Shown piece by piece: positions 1 through 7,059 of a stretch of 7,222 nt of DNA. The DNA is taken from positions 1-7,222 of the forward strand of contig WGFD01000358.1 of NCBI GenBank assembly GCA_015492395.1, given 5' to 3'. The notes under the pieces were generated by a model. The model was not told where the DNA came from, ran no database searches, and was given only the letters and a program-made list of their open reading frames with translations. Source of the stretch: Deltaproteobacteria bacterium. Lineage in GTDB: Bacteria > Desulfobacterota > GWC2-55-46 > S146-70. The position numbers were made by a program, and so were the translations under genes. Position 1 is the stretch's first letter. Every line of letters starts with the position of its first letter.

Positions 1-50
1 AAACCGGACATTTCATTTGTCATAAAACCGGACATTTCTATTTGTTGACA
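1..50. mobile_element. Probable terminus of an IS21-like insertion sequence, with tandem end repeats
   Basis: Two copies of AAACCGGACATTTC lie at 1-14 and 25-38, a period of 24 bases, each followed by (T)ATTTG. The second runs into TTGACA at 45-50. Read from the other strand, the block begins TGTCAACAAATAG, so it has the TG...CA type of end. IS21-family elements are known to carry several short internal repeats at each end as transposase binding sites, and this arrangement fits. No transposase gene, partner end or target duplication can be seen because the window starts here. The block could also be a solo end or an unrelated extragenic repeat. The repeat is seen directly; the family assignment is inference. 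Confidence 0.42.
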
Positions 51-270
51 ACATTGAATTGTGTTACAGACATGCGGAAAATATACAGATATTTCCTCGG
101 CGGTACTCTGCATGACGTTGAATATGCATTACGAACGCATTCCTCGCTGCCTCACACCACCTCATCTGGTACACACAGTAGCTAGAATAGTAGATATAAT
201 CTTTCTATTGTAGTTAATGTGTGGGAAATATCGCGTAGGTGCATATTTCAGGTGATGGTAAATAACGTGA
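51..270. other. Intergenic stretch with no recognisable gene
   Basis: This AT-richer spacer lies between the repeat block and the aconitase promoter. I see no convincing open frame with a ribosome binding site, no tRNA-like fold and no terminator with a T tract. A 9-base inverted repeat (88-96 with 224-232) is too widely spaced to mean much. Confidence 0.5.
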
Positions 271-299
271 TTGACAACTTCAATGGCTTCCTGTATCTT
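271..299 (+). promoter_or_regulatory. Sigma70-type promoter for the aconitase gene
   Basis: A perfect -35 box TTGACA (271-276) is followed after 17 bases by TATCTT (294-299), a 4 of 6 match to the -10 consensus. Transcription would start near 306 and give a leader of about 60 bases before the ATG at 368. Spacing and position are as expected. No operator is evident. Confidence 0.6.
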
Positions 300-353
300 A
301 TAGCTCCTAAAATGAGGATCCGGACCTGAAAGAACATAAGTTATTTAATTGAT

Positions 354-360
354 AAGGAGG
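354..360 (+). promoter_or_regulatory. Strong ribosome binding site for the aconitase gene
   Basis: AAGGAGG ends seven bases before the ATG at 368. It is a near-perfect match to the 16S rRNA 3' end at a standard distance, so it fixes the start codon and suggests efficient translation. Confidence 0.85.
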
Positions 361-367
361 TATACTA

Positions 368-2302
368 ATGGGTAATAATATCGTTAGAAAGATACTGGAG
401 GAGCACTTGGTTTCGGGTGAGCTTGTTCCGGGCAAGGAGATTGCCATCAGGATCGACCAAACCCTTACCCAGGATGCTACAGGTACCATGGCGTATCTTC
501 AATTTGAGGCAATGGGCGTTCCGAGGGTGAAGACGAAGCTCTCTGTCAGTTATGTTGATCACAATACATTGCAGTACGGTGGCTTCGAGAATGCGGATGA
601 CCACAGGTTCTTACAGACCGTGGCATCGAAGTACGGGATATACTTTTCAAAACCGGGAAACGGTATATGCCACCAGGTACACCTGGAGAGGTTCGGCGTT
701 CCGGGACAGACACTTCTTGGATCGGACAGCCATACGCCGACTTGCGGTGGTCTCGGTATGCTGGCCATCGGCGCAGGTGGGCTTGATGTTGCGGTTGCTA
801 TGGGAGGTGGCGCGTTCAACCTCAACACCCCCAAGGTAGTACTCGTAAAGCTCAATGGCAAACTCCAACCCTGGGTTTCGGCGAAGGATGTGATCCTCGA
901 ACTACTGCGCAGGATGACCGTGAAGGGTGGTGTCGGCAAGGTCATAGAGTATGGTGGTGATGGCGTGAAGACCCTGTCGGTTCCGGAGAGGGCCACTATC
1001 ACAAACATGGGGGCGGAACTGGGAGCGACGACGTCGGTATTCCCCAGTGATGAGGTGACAGAGGAGTTCCTCATGGCGCAGAGGCGCGAAAAAGACTTCG
1101 TGCCCATCTCGCCTGATCCGGACGCACAGTACGATGAGGTCATTGAGATCGATCTTGACTCTTTAGAGCCTATGATTGCCCAGCCGCACAGCCCGGACAA
1201 TGTCTGCAAGGTTTCCGAGATAGAGGGGCTTCACGTGGATCAGGTATGTATAGGCAGTTGCACGAACTCTTCCTATAAGGACCTGATGACTGTAGCCCGG
1301 ATATTCAAGGAGGGCGGCCACAAGGTGAACCGTGATGTCAATATGACTATATCTCCCGGCAGCAGGCAGGTTCTTGATATGATAGCCCACAACAGCGGTC
1401 TGGCCGGCCTTATAGAGGCCGGTGCCAGGATCCTCGAGAATACCTGCGGACCCTGCATAGGCAGCGGGCAGTCGCCTACATCCAACGGCGTTTCACTCAG
1501 GACATTTAACAGGAACTTCGAAGGTAGGAGTGGAACAAAGAGCGCGAATGTATACCTCTGTAGTCCTGAGGTGGCTGCATCGGCCGCCGTATTCGGTGCC
1601 GTGACCGATCCTCGGAAGCTTGGCGACTATCCTTGTGTGGAGATGCCGCACGAGTTCATGGTGGACGACTCAATGATAGTCCCACCTTCGGAAGAGCCGG
1701 AAAAGGTGGAGGTGTTTCGGGGACCGAACATCCAGCCACTTCCAGTATCCGGTGAGTTACAGCCGGTTGTTAAGGGTGCGGTCCTGCTGAAGTTGGGAGA
1801 CAATGTAACAACGGACCACATAACACCTGCTGGCACTTGGCTTAAGTACCGGTCTAACGTACCGAAGTATGCCGAGTCCGTCTTTTCGGCTATCGATGCC
1901 GACTTCCACAAGAAGGCAAAAGCTACAGGAGGTGGATTCGTGGTCGGTGGAGAGAACTATGGACAGGGATCTTCCCGTGAACATGCCGCGCTTTGCCCCA
2001 TGTATCTGGGAATCAAGGGTGTTGTCGCCAAGAGCTTCGCCAGGATACATAAGGACAACCTCGTCAACTTCGGTATATTGCCGCTTACCTTCGCTGATAC
2101 TGCGGACTATGACTCTATTGAAGAGGGCGATAATCTGGAGATAGACAATCTTGTGGATCAGATAAAGTCTGGCGAGACCATAACCGTTAAAAATATAGCA
2201 AAGGGTAAGGAGATAACCCTGAAGCACGGCCTGAGCGACAGACAGGTAGAGATCATCCTTGCCGGTGGTAAGCTCAACTATACAAAGAAGGCCGCGCTGT
2301 AG
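368..2302 (+). CDS. acn: Aconitate hydratase (aconitase), monomeric Aquifex-type
   Basis: Aconitase catalyses the reversible isomerisation of citrate to isocitrate through cis-aconitate in the TCA cycle, in the cytoplasm, using a [4Fe-4S] cluster. The 644-residue protein carries the family motifs in order: HQVH and GSDSHT (118-123) in the N-terminal catalytic domains, cluster ligands Cys298 (GSCTNS) and Cys360/Cys363 (CGPCIGSG), then the swivel domain starting near the TTDHI motif (481-485) with active-site loop GSSREH (534-539). It is much shorter than AcnA (about 890 residues) or AcnB (about 860). It matches the single-chain form of about 640 residues, close to the isopropylmalate isomerase/homoaconitase branch, that is known from Aquifex, deltaproteobacteria and clostridia. 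Nothing is missing. The start is set by the AAGGAGG site. Isopropylmalate isomerase is unlikely because that enzyme usually has separate large and small subunits. The gene symbol is given by function only. Confidence 0.93.
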   Translation: MGNNIVRKILEEHLVSGELVPGKEIAIRIDQTLTQDATGTMAYLQFEAMGVPRVKTKLSVSYVDHNTLQYGGFENADDHRFLQTVASKYGIYFSKPGNGICHQVHLERFGVPGQTLLGSDSHTPTCGGLGMLAIGAGGLDVAVAMGGGAFNLNTPKVVLVKLNGKLQPWVSAKDVILELLRRMTVKGGVGKVIEYGGDGVKTLSVPERATITNMGAELGATTSVFPSDEVTEEFLMAQRREKDFVPISPDPDAQYDEVIEIDLDSLEPMIAQPHSPDNVCKVSEIEGLHVDQVCIGSCTNSSYKDLMTVARIFKEGGHKVNRDVNMTISPGSRQVLDMIAHNSGLAGLIEAGARILENTCGPCIGSGQSPTSNGVSLRTFNRNFEGRSGTKSANVYLCSPEVAASAAVFGAVTDPRKLGDYPCVEMPHEFMVDDSMIVPPSEEPEKVEVFRGPNIQPLPVSGELQPVVKGAVLLKLGDNVTTDHITPAGTWLKYRSNVPKYAESVFSAIDADFHKKAKATGGGFVVGGENYGQGSSREHAALCPMYLGIKGVVAKSFARIHKDNLVNFGILPLTFADTADYDSIEEGDNLEIDNLVDQIKSGETITVKNIAKGKEITLKHGLSDRQVEIILAGGKLNYTKKAAL

Positions 2303-2370
2303 CGTGTAGGGGTTGAGGTTCCGATGCTGCGGAAGTGCGGAAGCTTGCATGTCGGAAGGGTCCGAGGTAC

Positions 2371-2376
2371 GGGAGG
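2371..2376 (+). promoter_or_regulatory. Ribosome binding site that decides the lipoprotein start
   Basis: GGGAGG lies six bases before the GTG at 2383. The upstream in-frame GTG at 2335 has no comparable site, and starting there would place about 16 charged, non-hydrophobic residues before the signal peptide. This supports the GTG at 2383. Confidence 0.65.
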
Positions 2377-2382
2377 TCCGTA

Positions 2383-3477
2383 GTGAAGAGAGCTTACGTG
2401 GAGACCGTCTTTGTGGTCCTTGTAGCTTTCTTTGCAGGCTGCGCGCCCAAGGGAAGGATGTTTCGCGGTGATCTGCAACACACCGGCACCTATGGTATTG
2501 TGGGGGTGGAGCAGGTTGAAGGTCTCAAGTGGAGGTTCAGGACCGGAGGCTGGGTAAGGTCGTCGCCGGCTGTTTATGGTGATGCCGTCTACTTCGGCAG
2601 TGACGACGGTTCCCTTTATGCGGTGGATGTCAAGACAGGCAGGGCCGGATGGATATTCAGAGCCGGAGGCTGGGTAAGGACATCACCGGCTATTAACGGC
2701 AGGAGTCTCTACTTTGGAGGAGAAGGAGGTTTCCTCTACTCGAAGGATATAAAGACAGGTCATGAAAAGTGGAGATTCAAGACAGGAGGTAAGGTACGAT
2801 CATCGCCTGCTGTAAGTGGTGGAGTAGTCTATTTCGGCAGTGAAGATGGAAGGCTATATGCTGTCGACATTGCGACTGGGAAGGCGAGATGGAGCTTCGG
2901 TACGGACTATTGGATAGATTCATCACCGGCTATAAGTGGCGGAGTCGTTTACTTCGGGAACGGAGGCGGTGAATTCTTTGCGCTATATGCCACCACAGGT
3001 AATGAGAAGTGGAGATTCAAAGGTGGCAATGGGTGGATAAAGTCATCGCCCGCTGTAAGCGGCGGAGTGGTCTACTTCGGCAGTGGGAAAGGCTACTTCT
3101 ATGCGCTGGATAAGGATTCGGGCAGGGAGCTTTGGAGATTTAAGATATCGGAAGGGTGGATAGACTCATCTCCCGCCGTCAGTGGGGGTGTCGTATACTT
3201 CGGCGGTGGAGATGGTCATCTCTTTGCCCTTGACTCTATGACCGGCAGGGAGCTTTGGCGCTTTAAGACAGGTGGCTGGATAGATTCATCACCTGCCGTG
3301 AGTGGTGGTTTGGTCTACTTCGGCAGCGGAGACGGTTATCTCTATGCGGTGGATGCGAAGGCGGGAAAGGAGAGGTGGAGGTTCAAGACGGAGGGCTGGA
3401 TAAGATCGTCGCCGGCTGTTGTCAACGGTGTCATATACTTCGGCAGTGACGACGGTCACCTCTATGCCCTTGAGTAA
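2383..3477 (+). CDS. Lipoprotein with an eight-bladed PQQ-like beta-propeller (BamB-family fold)
   Basis: From the GTG at 2383 the protein has 364 residues. The N-terminus is a lipoprotein signal: Lys-Arg, a hydrophobic run, then the lipobox-like FAGC with the lipidated cysteine at residue 20. This predicts export and anchoring to a membrane. A linker with MFRGD (26-30) and HTG (33-35), typical of the start of this family, leads to eight blades at residues 50-89, 90-129, 130-169, 170-209, 210-250, 251-291, 292-331 and 332-364. Each follows W-x-F...SSPAV-x-G-x-x-YFG...LYA-x-D...TG. This is the PQQ_2/PQQ-like repeat. The outer-membrane assembly factor BamB has the same fold and a similar length, but the very regular blades speak against strict orthology, and no PQQ-enzyme catalytic residues are recognised. 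It starts 80 bases after aconitase with no clear promoter between, so co-transcription is likely. Its role is probably as a protein-binding scaffold, but that is unproven. Confidence 0.85.
   Translation: MKRAYVETVFVVLVAFFAGCAPKGRMFRGDLQHTGTYGIVGVEQVEGLKWRFRTGGWVRSSPAVYGDAVYFGSDDGSLYAVDVKTGRAGWIFRAGGWVRTSPAINGRSLYFGGEGGFLYSKDIKTGHEKWRFKTGGKVRSSPAVSGGVVYFGSEDGRLYAVDIATGKARWSFGTDYWIDSSPAISGGVVYFGNGGGEFFALYATTGNEKWRFKGGNGWIKSSPAVSGGVVYFGSGKGYFYALDKDSGRELWRFKISEGWIDSSPAVSGGVVYFGGGDGHLFALDSMTGRELWRFKTGGWIDSSPAVSGGLVYFGSGDGYLYAVDAKAGKERWRFKTEGWIRSSPAVVNGVIYFGSDDGHLYALE
2530..3474 (+). repeat. Eight tandem 120-123-base repeats encoding the propeller blades
   Basis: The repeats begin at each W codon: 2530, 2650, 2770, 2890, 3010, 3133, 3256 and 3376. 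Six units are 40 codons or a close truncation of it, and the fifth and sixth have 41. The peptide SSPAVSGGVVYFG is identical in blades 3, 5 and 6 but is spelled with different synonymous codons, so the array is old and kept by selection on the protein. The first and last blades share a 21-base exact match (2590-2610 with 3436-3456) and a 15-base one (2560-2574 with 3406-3420). Confidence 0.9.
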
Positions 3478-3491
3478 AGGGCCGCTTTTAC
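3474..3491. terminator. Small hairpin at the convergent gene ends, possible bidirectional terminator
   Basis: GTAAAGG (3474-3480) can pair with CTTTTAC (3485-3491) around the loop GCCG, with one G-T wobble. The lipoprotein stop TAA (3475-3477) and the helicase stop TAA (3490-3488, minus strand) both lie in the stem. There is no proper T tract on either strand, so termination efficiency is doubtful. It is the only hairpin seen where the two transcripts meet. Confidence 0.3.
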
Positions 3492-6400
3492 CACTCTATC
3501 CAGGCTGGTATGGATGGATAGTACAACCCCTTCCTGATCTCTCTTATTTCACCTCCCAGCTTAAGGATATCGGCATAGGTCTCCAGCTGACCACTGTACC
3601 TCTCCTTTTCCTCTTCGAGGAAGCCGTCCAGCGGACCGCCTTCGTAACCGGATGTCTTGTAGTCTATGATCCAGCGGACCTTTCCCTCTACGAACGTCCT
3701 GTCTATTACTACATGGACGATCTTGTTGTCGATGACTGCGGTCAACGGCAACTCCGCGGATCCGGCCGTGTGATCGCCCAGTATCCAACGGCCGCGCTTG
3801 TCCTCCAGCGCACCACACAGTATCCCTATACCCCTTTCGGCGGCTATGTCTGCCTCCGTCCGTTTCAGTCCGAGCTGGCGGAGTGCCGCGGAGATGTGTT
3901 CTTTCTCATTCCTTATCCTCACAACTCCCCACTTTTCAATACCCTCCTTTGCTATTCTGCAGAGATACCTGTGGATGACCGTGCCGAGGTGCCTTGTTGC
4001 TTCACCGGCCATGTCGAATACTGGCCGCGGAGCCGTGGACGCTATGGCCGCCGGTTCAATCTTGAGCGTGATCCCTTTGGCGGGTTCCGGTGGTGTCCAT
4101 GCTGCGTGGAGTCTCTTTAGTTGCAATACGGAAGGTCTCCGGTTCTCCTGACCCTCATCGGGAGGAAGTGGCCGATTCGCTATCATGGGAGAGTCAGGTG
4201 TTATACTGGTCATCAACGTGGCGAGAAGAGACCTTGGCTCCACTTTCAAGTGGGAATTTTCTCCCTTTCCTGTAGTGTGGCCGAACAGGTAGAGGGCCCT
4301 CTTGGCCCTCGTCGCTGCAACGTATAGGAGTCTGGTCTGTTCCAGCCGCTCCTTCTCCATGAGGATCCCGTTTATATAGTTATAAATTTGGCTGCCGTCA
4401 CCGCCTACCTTCCTTTCGATGGGGGCAAGCAGGAGGTTGTCTCCCCTCTCAATCCAGATGAGGGGTCTCTTACCGGTCGGCCGTGCCCTCTTTCCCAGCC
4501 CCGGCAGTATTACGTGATCGAACTCAAGCCCCTTGGCTTTATGTATGGTCATGATTTCGACGCGTGATGTCTCATCATCCTTATGTGTAGCGTAGAGTCC
4601 GTCCAGGTTGCCCAGAAGATCTTCTGTGGATGTTATATCACCGCCGCTGCATACACCGTCCACCATCTTGAAGAAGAGGCCGGCCTCCTCAAGGGAGTCA
4701 CTGGAGACGCATGCAGGTCCGCCAAGTGATATCCACAGGCCTTCTAGCACCTCTACTAAGGGCCTTCTTCCCCTTTTGTCTAGGGCTTGCCTTATTTGTA
4801 CAAGCAGCGATTGTAACCGCACCTTACCGTCTTCGGAGAGGGAGTAGATCCTGTCAGCATCATTCATTAACACCCAAACGCTTTTCTCACTTTCTCCTAC
4901 ACACAGGGTAAGTATGTCCTGAAGGGCCATGCCGCACCATGGACCCCTCAGGAGAGCGAGCCATGCGATCCTGTCATAGGGGTGTATCAAGATCCTCAAG
5001 AGGGTCAACAGATCCTGTATCACGGGACGGCTGGTGAGTGGATCTATTTCCTGGGTCTTGAAGCTGATTTCCCTTTTCTTGAATTCCACTATAATTGCAT
5101 TCAGATGTGGACGGGAACGAACCAGTATCGCTACGGTCTCACCGGGGTCTATGGTCTTTACTATGTCGGCTATCTCCATGGCCTCTATATCATCGTTGCG
5201 GCCGGGGAATATACGGGTCTCGACCTTGAGATCTTCCAGGGGTGGATGTACGGCTACCAGCGGTTCGTACCTGATAGATCCTGTGAAGGCGTCTTCGATG
5301 CATGGGAAGGCGCTCCGAAATGAGTCGTTTACCCAGTCTACCACATTGGCCTGCGACCTGAAGTTGGCACTGAGGGTCAAAAGATCGAGGGAGACGGCAC
5401 CTAGTGACCCTTTCTTGGCGTCGAGAAAGAGGCCTACCTCAGAGTCTCTGAACAGATATACGGACTGCATGGGATCGCCCACCAGAAAGAGTGTCCTGCC
5501 GTCTCCATCTTCCCATCCCCTCGTCAGGGACTTCAGCAGTTCAAGCTGGTTCCTGGATGTATCCTGGTATTCATCAACGAGGATGTGTTCTATCCTCAGG
5601 TCCATGGCAAGCATGAGATCGGTGGGGGTTTCATCGCTGCCGAGCGCCTCGAGTGCTCCTCCTGCTATGGCCTGAAAGTCCGCGACCCCCATCTCATCAA
5701 AGACCCTCATGAGTTGCCTGTCGGTGGTAAGAAGTGTATGGATAAGAGCGTTGAGTGTCTCAAGCTCTTCCGCGTCGTAGACTGGATCGGGAAGTTGTCC
5801 TATCCTGATAAGTCCCTCAAGGACGGCCCTGTTTTCGGATAGGGACTCGATAATATTCTGAAGTGTCCTCTTCTGCTCTGCCGTTTCTTTCCCTCTGTCC
5901 GGCGGAAAGCCGATGGGCCTGTTCAGCCCCCTTGCGCTGCGCCATGAACCTCCTTTGGTAACGAGTAGCTCACTTAAACCCCGCCAGTATGGCAGATCGG
6001 CTACCGATGTGCCTGGGGGTGATGTGAGGTCTGATAGTGGCGTTATGGCGCCTTCCTTACCCTCTTTCAGCAGATTGCACCCGGCGTATCTGGCCGGCCC
6101 TGTCAGACGTTCCAACAGTGGAGCAGGGAAGATCTCTCTTGTCTTTTTTAGAGCCTCTTCTATGGCGTCCCTGAGGGAAGACTCCAGGATGGCCCTCAAT
6201 ATGTCCATATCAGGGTTAAATTCTATATGCCTTAACCACTGATCCCTCTTTTCAAGCATACCCATCAAGCTTCTTCCAAGTGCCATGACCGAGTTGTCGA
6301 AGTGCTTGAGCATAGTGCGTATATGTTTTCCGGCACCGCCGTCGTCTTCGACCATGGCGATCGTGCGCCTAACCGCCTCCCTGTAGAGCCCTGTCGGCGC

Positions 6401-6844
6401 GTTACTTATCTCAGGCTGCCTGCCGAGGCTTGAAAGGAGTGGCATATGACTTACGATGGATGTGCAGAGAGAGTCTATGGTCTGTATCTTCAGGCGTCCC
6501 GGGTTCTCCAACAGATTCCAGCCGTGGAGCGAATCTCTTTGAAGGACCTTTTTCGCAAGCTCCTGCCGCCTAATGTCATGTGGTTCATTGGATGCTTCTT
6601 TTCTCCTCACGCTCTCGAGCGCCTCCATGACACGGCTTCTCATCTCTCCTGCCGCCTTCCTCGTGAATGTAATGGCCACGACCTGCTCCGGCCTTTTCAC
6701 GCCTGCGAGCAGAACGAGATATCTCTGCATCAGGAGTTCGGTCTTGCCTGAGCCGGCTGGGGCCTGGACTATGAATGACCTTGTCGGATCCAGGGCCTTT
6801 TCTCTCTCGCCGGCGTCTGGTATGGTTGGAAGGTTGGAACCCAT
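3488..6844 (-). CDS. UvrD/AddA-like superfamily 1 helicase with a C-terminal PD-(D/E)XK nuclease
   Basis: This is a cytoplasmic ATP-dependent helicase-nuclease of 1118 residues, probably for processing double-strand breaks for recombination. All SF1A helicase motifs are present: Walker A APAGSGKT (28-35), Ia ITFTRKAA (58-65), II VDEYQDTS (423-430), III GDPMQSVY (456-463), IV LSANFRS (491-497), V IMTIHKAKGLEFD (764-776) and VI LLYVAATRAK (839-848). The tail is a complete RecB-type nuclease: His958, Glu1031 (ELPLTA), Asp1048 (VIDRTF), Asp1061-Tyr-Lys1063-Thr, and Gln1086/Tyr1090 (QLETY). The N-terminus resembles the AddA-like group known from beta- and gammaproteobacteria, which usually pairs with a second PD-(D/E)XK protein. 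No such partner gene adjoins it here. The ATG follows an AAGGAG site by nine bases. It converges on the lipoprotein gene with a 10-base gap. A RecB assignment is less likely from the motif spelling and the lack of recC or recD neighbours. Confidence 0.9.
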   Translation of the reverse strand: MGSNLPTIPDAGEREKALDPTRSFIVQAPAGSGKTELLMQRYLVLLAGVKRPEQVVAITFTRKAAGEMRSRVMEALESVRRKEASNEPHDIRRQELAKKVLQRDSLHGWNLLENPGRLKIQTIDSLCTSIVSHMPLLSSLGRQPEISNAPTGLYREAVRRTIAMVEDDGGAGKHIRTMLKHFDNSVMALGRSLMGMLEKRDQWLRHIEFNPDMDILRAILESSLRDAIEEALKKTREIFPAPLLERLTGPARYAGCNLLKEGKEGAITPLSDLTSPPGTSVADLPYWRGLSELLVTKGGSWRSARGLNRPIGFPPDRGKETAEQKRTLQNIIESLSENRAVLEGLIRIGQLPDPVYDAEELETLNALIHTLLTTDRQLMRVFDEMGVADFQAIAGGALEALGSDETPTDLMLAMDLRIEHILVDEYQDTSRNQLELLKSLTRGWEDGDGRTLFLVGDPMQSVYLFRDSEVGLFLDAKKGSLGAVSLDLLTLSANFRSQANVVDWVNDSFRSAFPCIEDAFTGSIRYEPLVAVHPPLEDLKVETRIFPGRNDDIEAMEIADIVKTIDPGETVAILVRSRPHLNAIIVEFKKREISFKTQEIDPLTSRPVIQDLLTLLRILIHPYDRIAWLALLRGPWCGMALQDILTLCVGESEKSVWVLMNDADRIYSLSEDGKVRLQSLLVQIRQALDKRGRRPLVEVLEGLWISLGGPACVSSDSLEEAGLFFKMVDGVCSGGDITSTEDLLGNLDGLYATHKDDETSRVEIMTIHKAKGLEFDHVILPGLGKRARPTGKRPLIWIERGDNLLLAPIERKVGGDGSQIYNYINGILMEKERLEQTRLLYVAATRAKRALYLFGHTTGKGENSHLKVEPRSLLATLMTSITPDSPMIANRPLPPDEGQENRRPSVLQLKRLHAAWTPPEPAKGITLKIEPAAIASTAPRPVFDMAGEATRHLGTVIHRYLCRIAKEGIEKWGVVRIRNEKEHISAALRQLGLKRTEADIAAERGIGILCGALEDKRGRWILGDHTAGSAELPLTAVIDNKIVHVVIDRTFVEGKVRWIIDYKTSGYEGGPLDGFLEEEKERYSGQLETYADILKLGGEIREIRKGLYYPSIPAWIEW

Positions 6845-6853
6845 AGCGTATGA

Positions 6854-6859
6854 CTCCTT
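6854..6859 (-). promoter_or_regulatory. Ribosome binding site of the helicase-nuclease gene
   Basis: On the minus strand AAGGAG lies nine bases before the ATG (6844-6842). It supports this start over the next in-frame codons, and the Walker A motif follows at the usual distance of about 30 residues. Confidence 0.65.
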
Positions 6860-6868
6860 CCATTTATA

Positions 6869-6896
6869 ATGCTAAGGAATGTCTGACTTTATTCAA
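6869..6896 (-). promoter_or_regulatory. Candidate promoter of the helicase-nuclease gene
   Basis: On the minus strand TTGAAT (6896-6891) and TAGCAT (6874-6869) are separated by 16 bases, each matching the sigma70 consensus at 4 of 6 positions. Transcription would begin near 6862, just ahead of the ribosome binding site. An inverted repeat, GGAATGT (6876-6882) and ACATTCC (6897-6903), brackets the -35 box and could be an operator. Both signals are weak. Confidence 0.3.
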
Positions 6897-7034
6897 ACAT
6901 TCCGCGACACATGGATGTGCCGCCGTGGTTTCTTGGGATGTGCATGAAGTGTGGTTTGATGCCCCGGCAGCATAGTAAGGGAATAGGCATGTCTGTGTCT
7001 CTTTCCATGTACAATTCCGCTTAAAACCTATCGT

Positions 7035-7059
7035 TACGTACTTCGGTACGTACTGAAGT
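7035..7059 (+). repeat. Perfect UUCG-loop hairpin overlapping a 20-base palindrome
   Basis: TACGTAC (7035-7041) pairs perfectly with GTACGTA (7046-7052) around the loop TTCG. The plus-strand RNA would therefore close as C(UUCG)G, the well known extra-stable tetraloop. The same bases take part in a second palindrome, ACTTCGGTAC/GTACTGAAGT (7040-7059), with a single mismatched pair. No T tract follows, so it is not a standard terminator. It could be an operator, an extragenic palindrome recognised by a REP-type transposase, or part of the leader of the right-hand gene. Confidence 0.6.

Noticed and set aside
88..232. Inverted repeat GATATTTCC (88-96) and GGAAATATC (224-232)
   Set aside because: A 9-base match across 127 bases is reasonably likely by chance in an AT-rich spacer, and the flanks do not extend it.
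559..1209. Minus-strand open frame of 216 codons inside the aconitase gene
   Set aside because: It is antisense to the conserved catalytic domain, with no ribosome binding site or recognisable motif.
2328..2343. Tandem octamer TGCGGAAG, two copies
   Set aside because: Only two copies of eight bases; this is within chance expectation and has no evident function.
2320..2356. Hairpin between aconitase and lipoprotein (TCCGATGC with GCATGTCGGA)
   Set aside because: It needs a two-base bulge, has a 19-base loop and is not followed by a T tract, so it is not a convincing terminator.
3419..4120. Plus-strand open frame of 233 codons opposite the end of the helicase gene
   Set aside because: It is antisense to the conserved nuclease domain, starts inside the last propeller blade in another frame, and shows no family motif.
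5034..5675. Plus-strand open frame of 213 codons opposite the helicase gene
   Set aside because: Its serine- and arginine-rich composition is typical of an antisense shadow, and it overlies helicase motifs II-IV.
6865..6870. Perfect TATAAT on the plus strand
   Set aside because: No -35 box lies 16-18 bases upstream, and the nearest plus-strand gene is more than 330 bases away. It lies in the helicase leader and is probably chance in AT-rich DNA.
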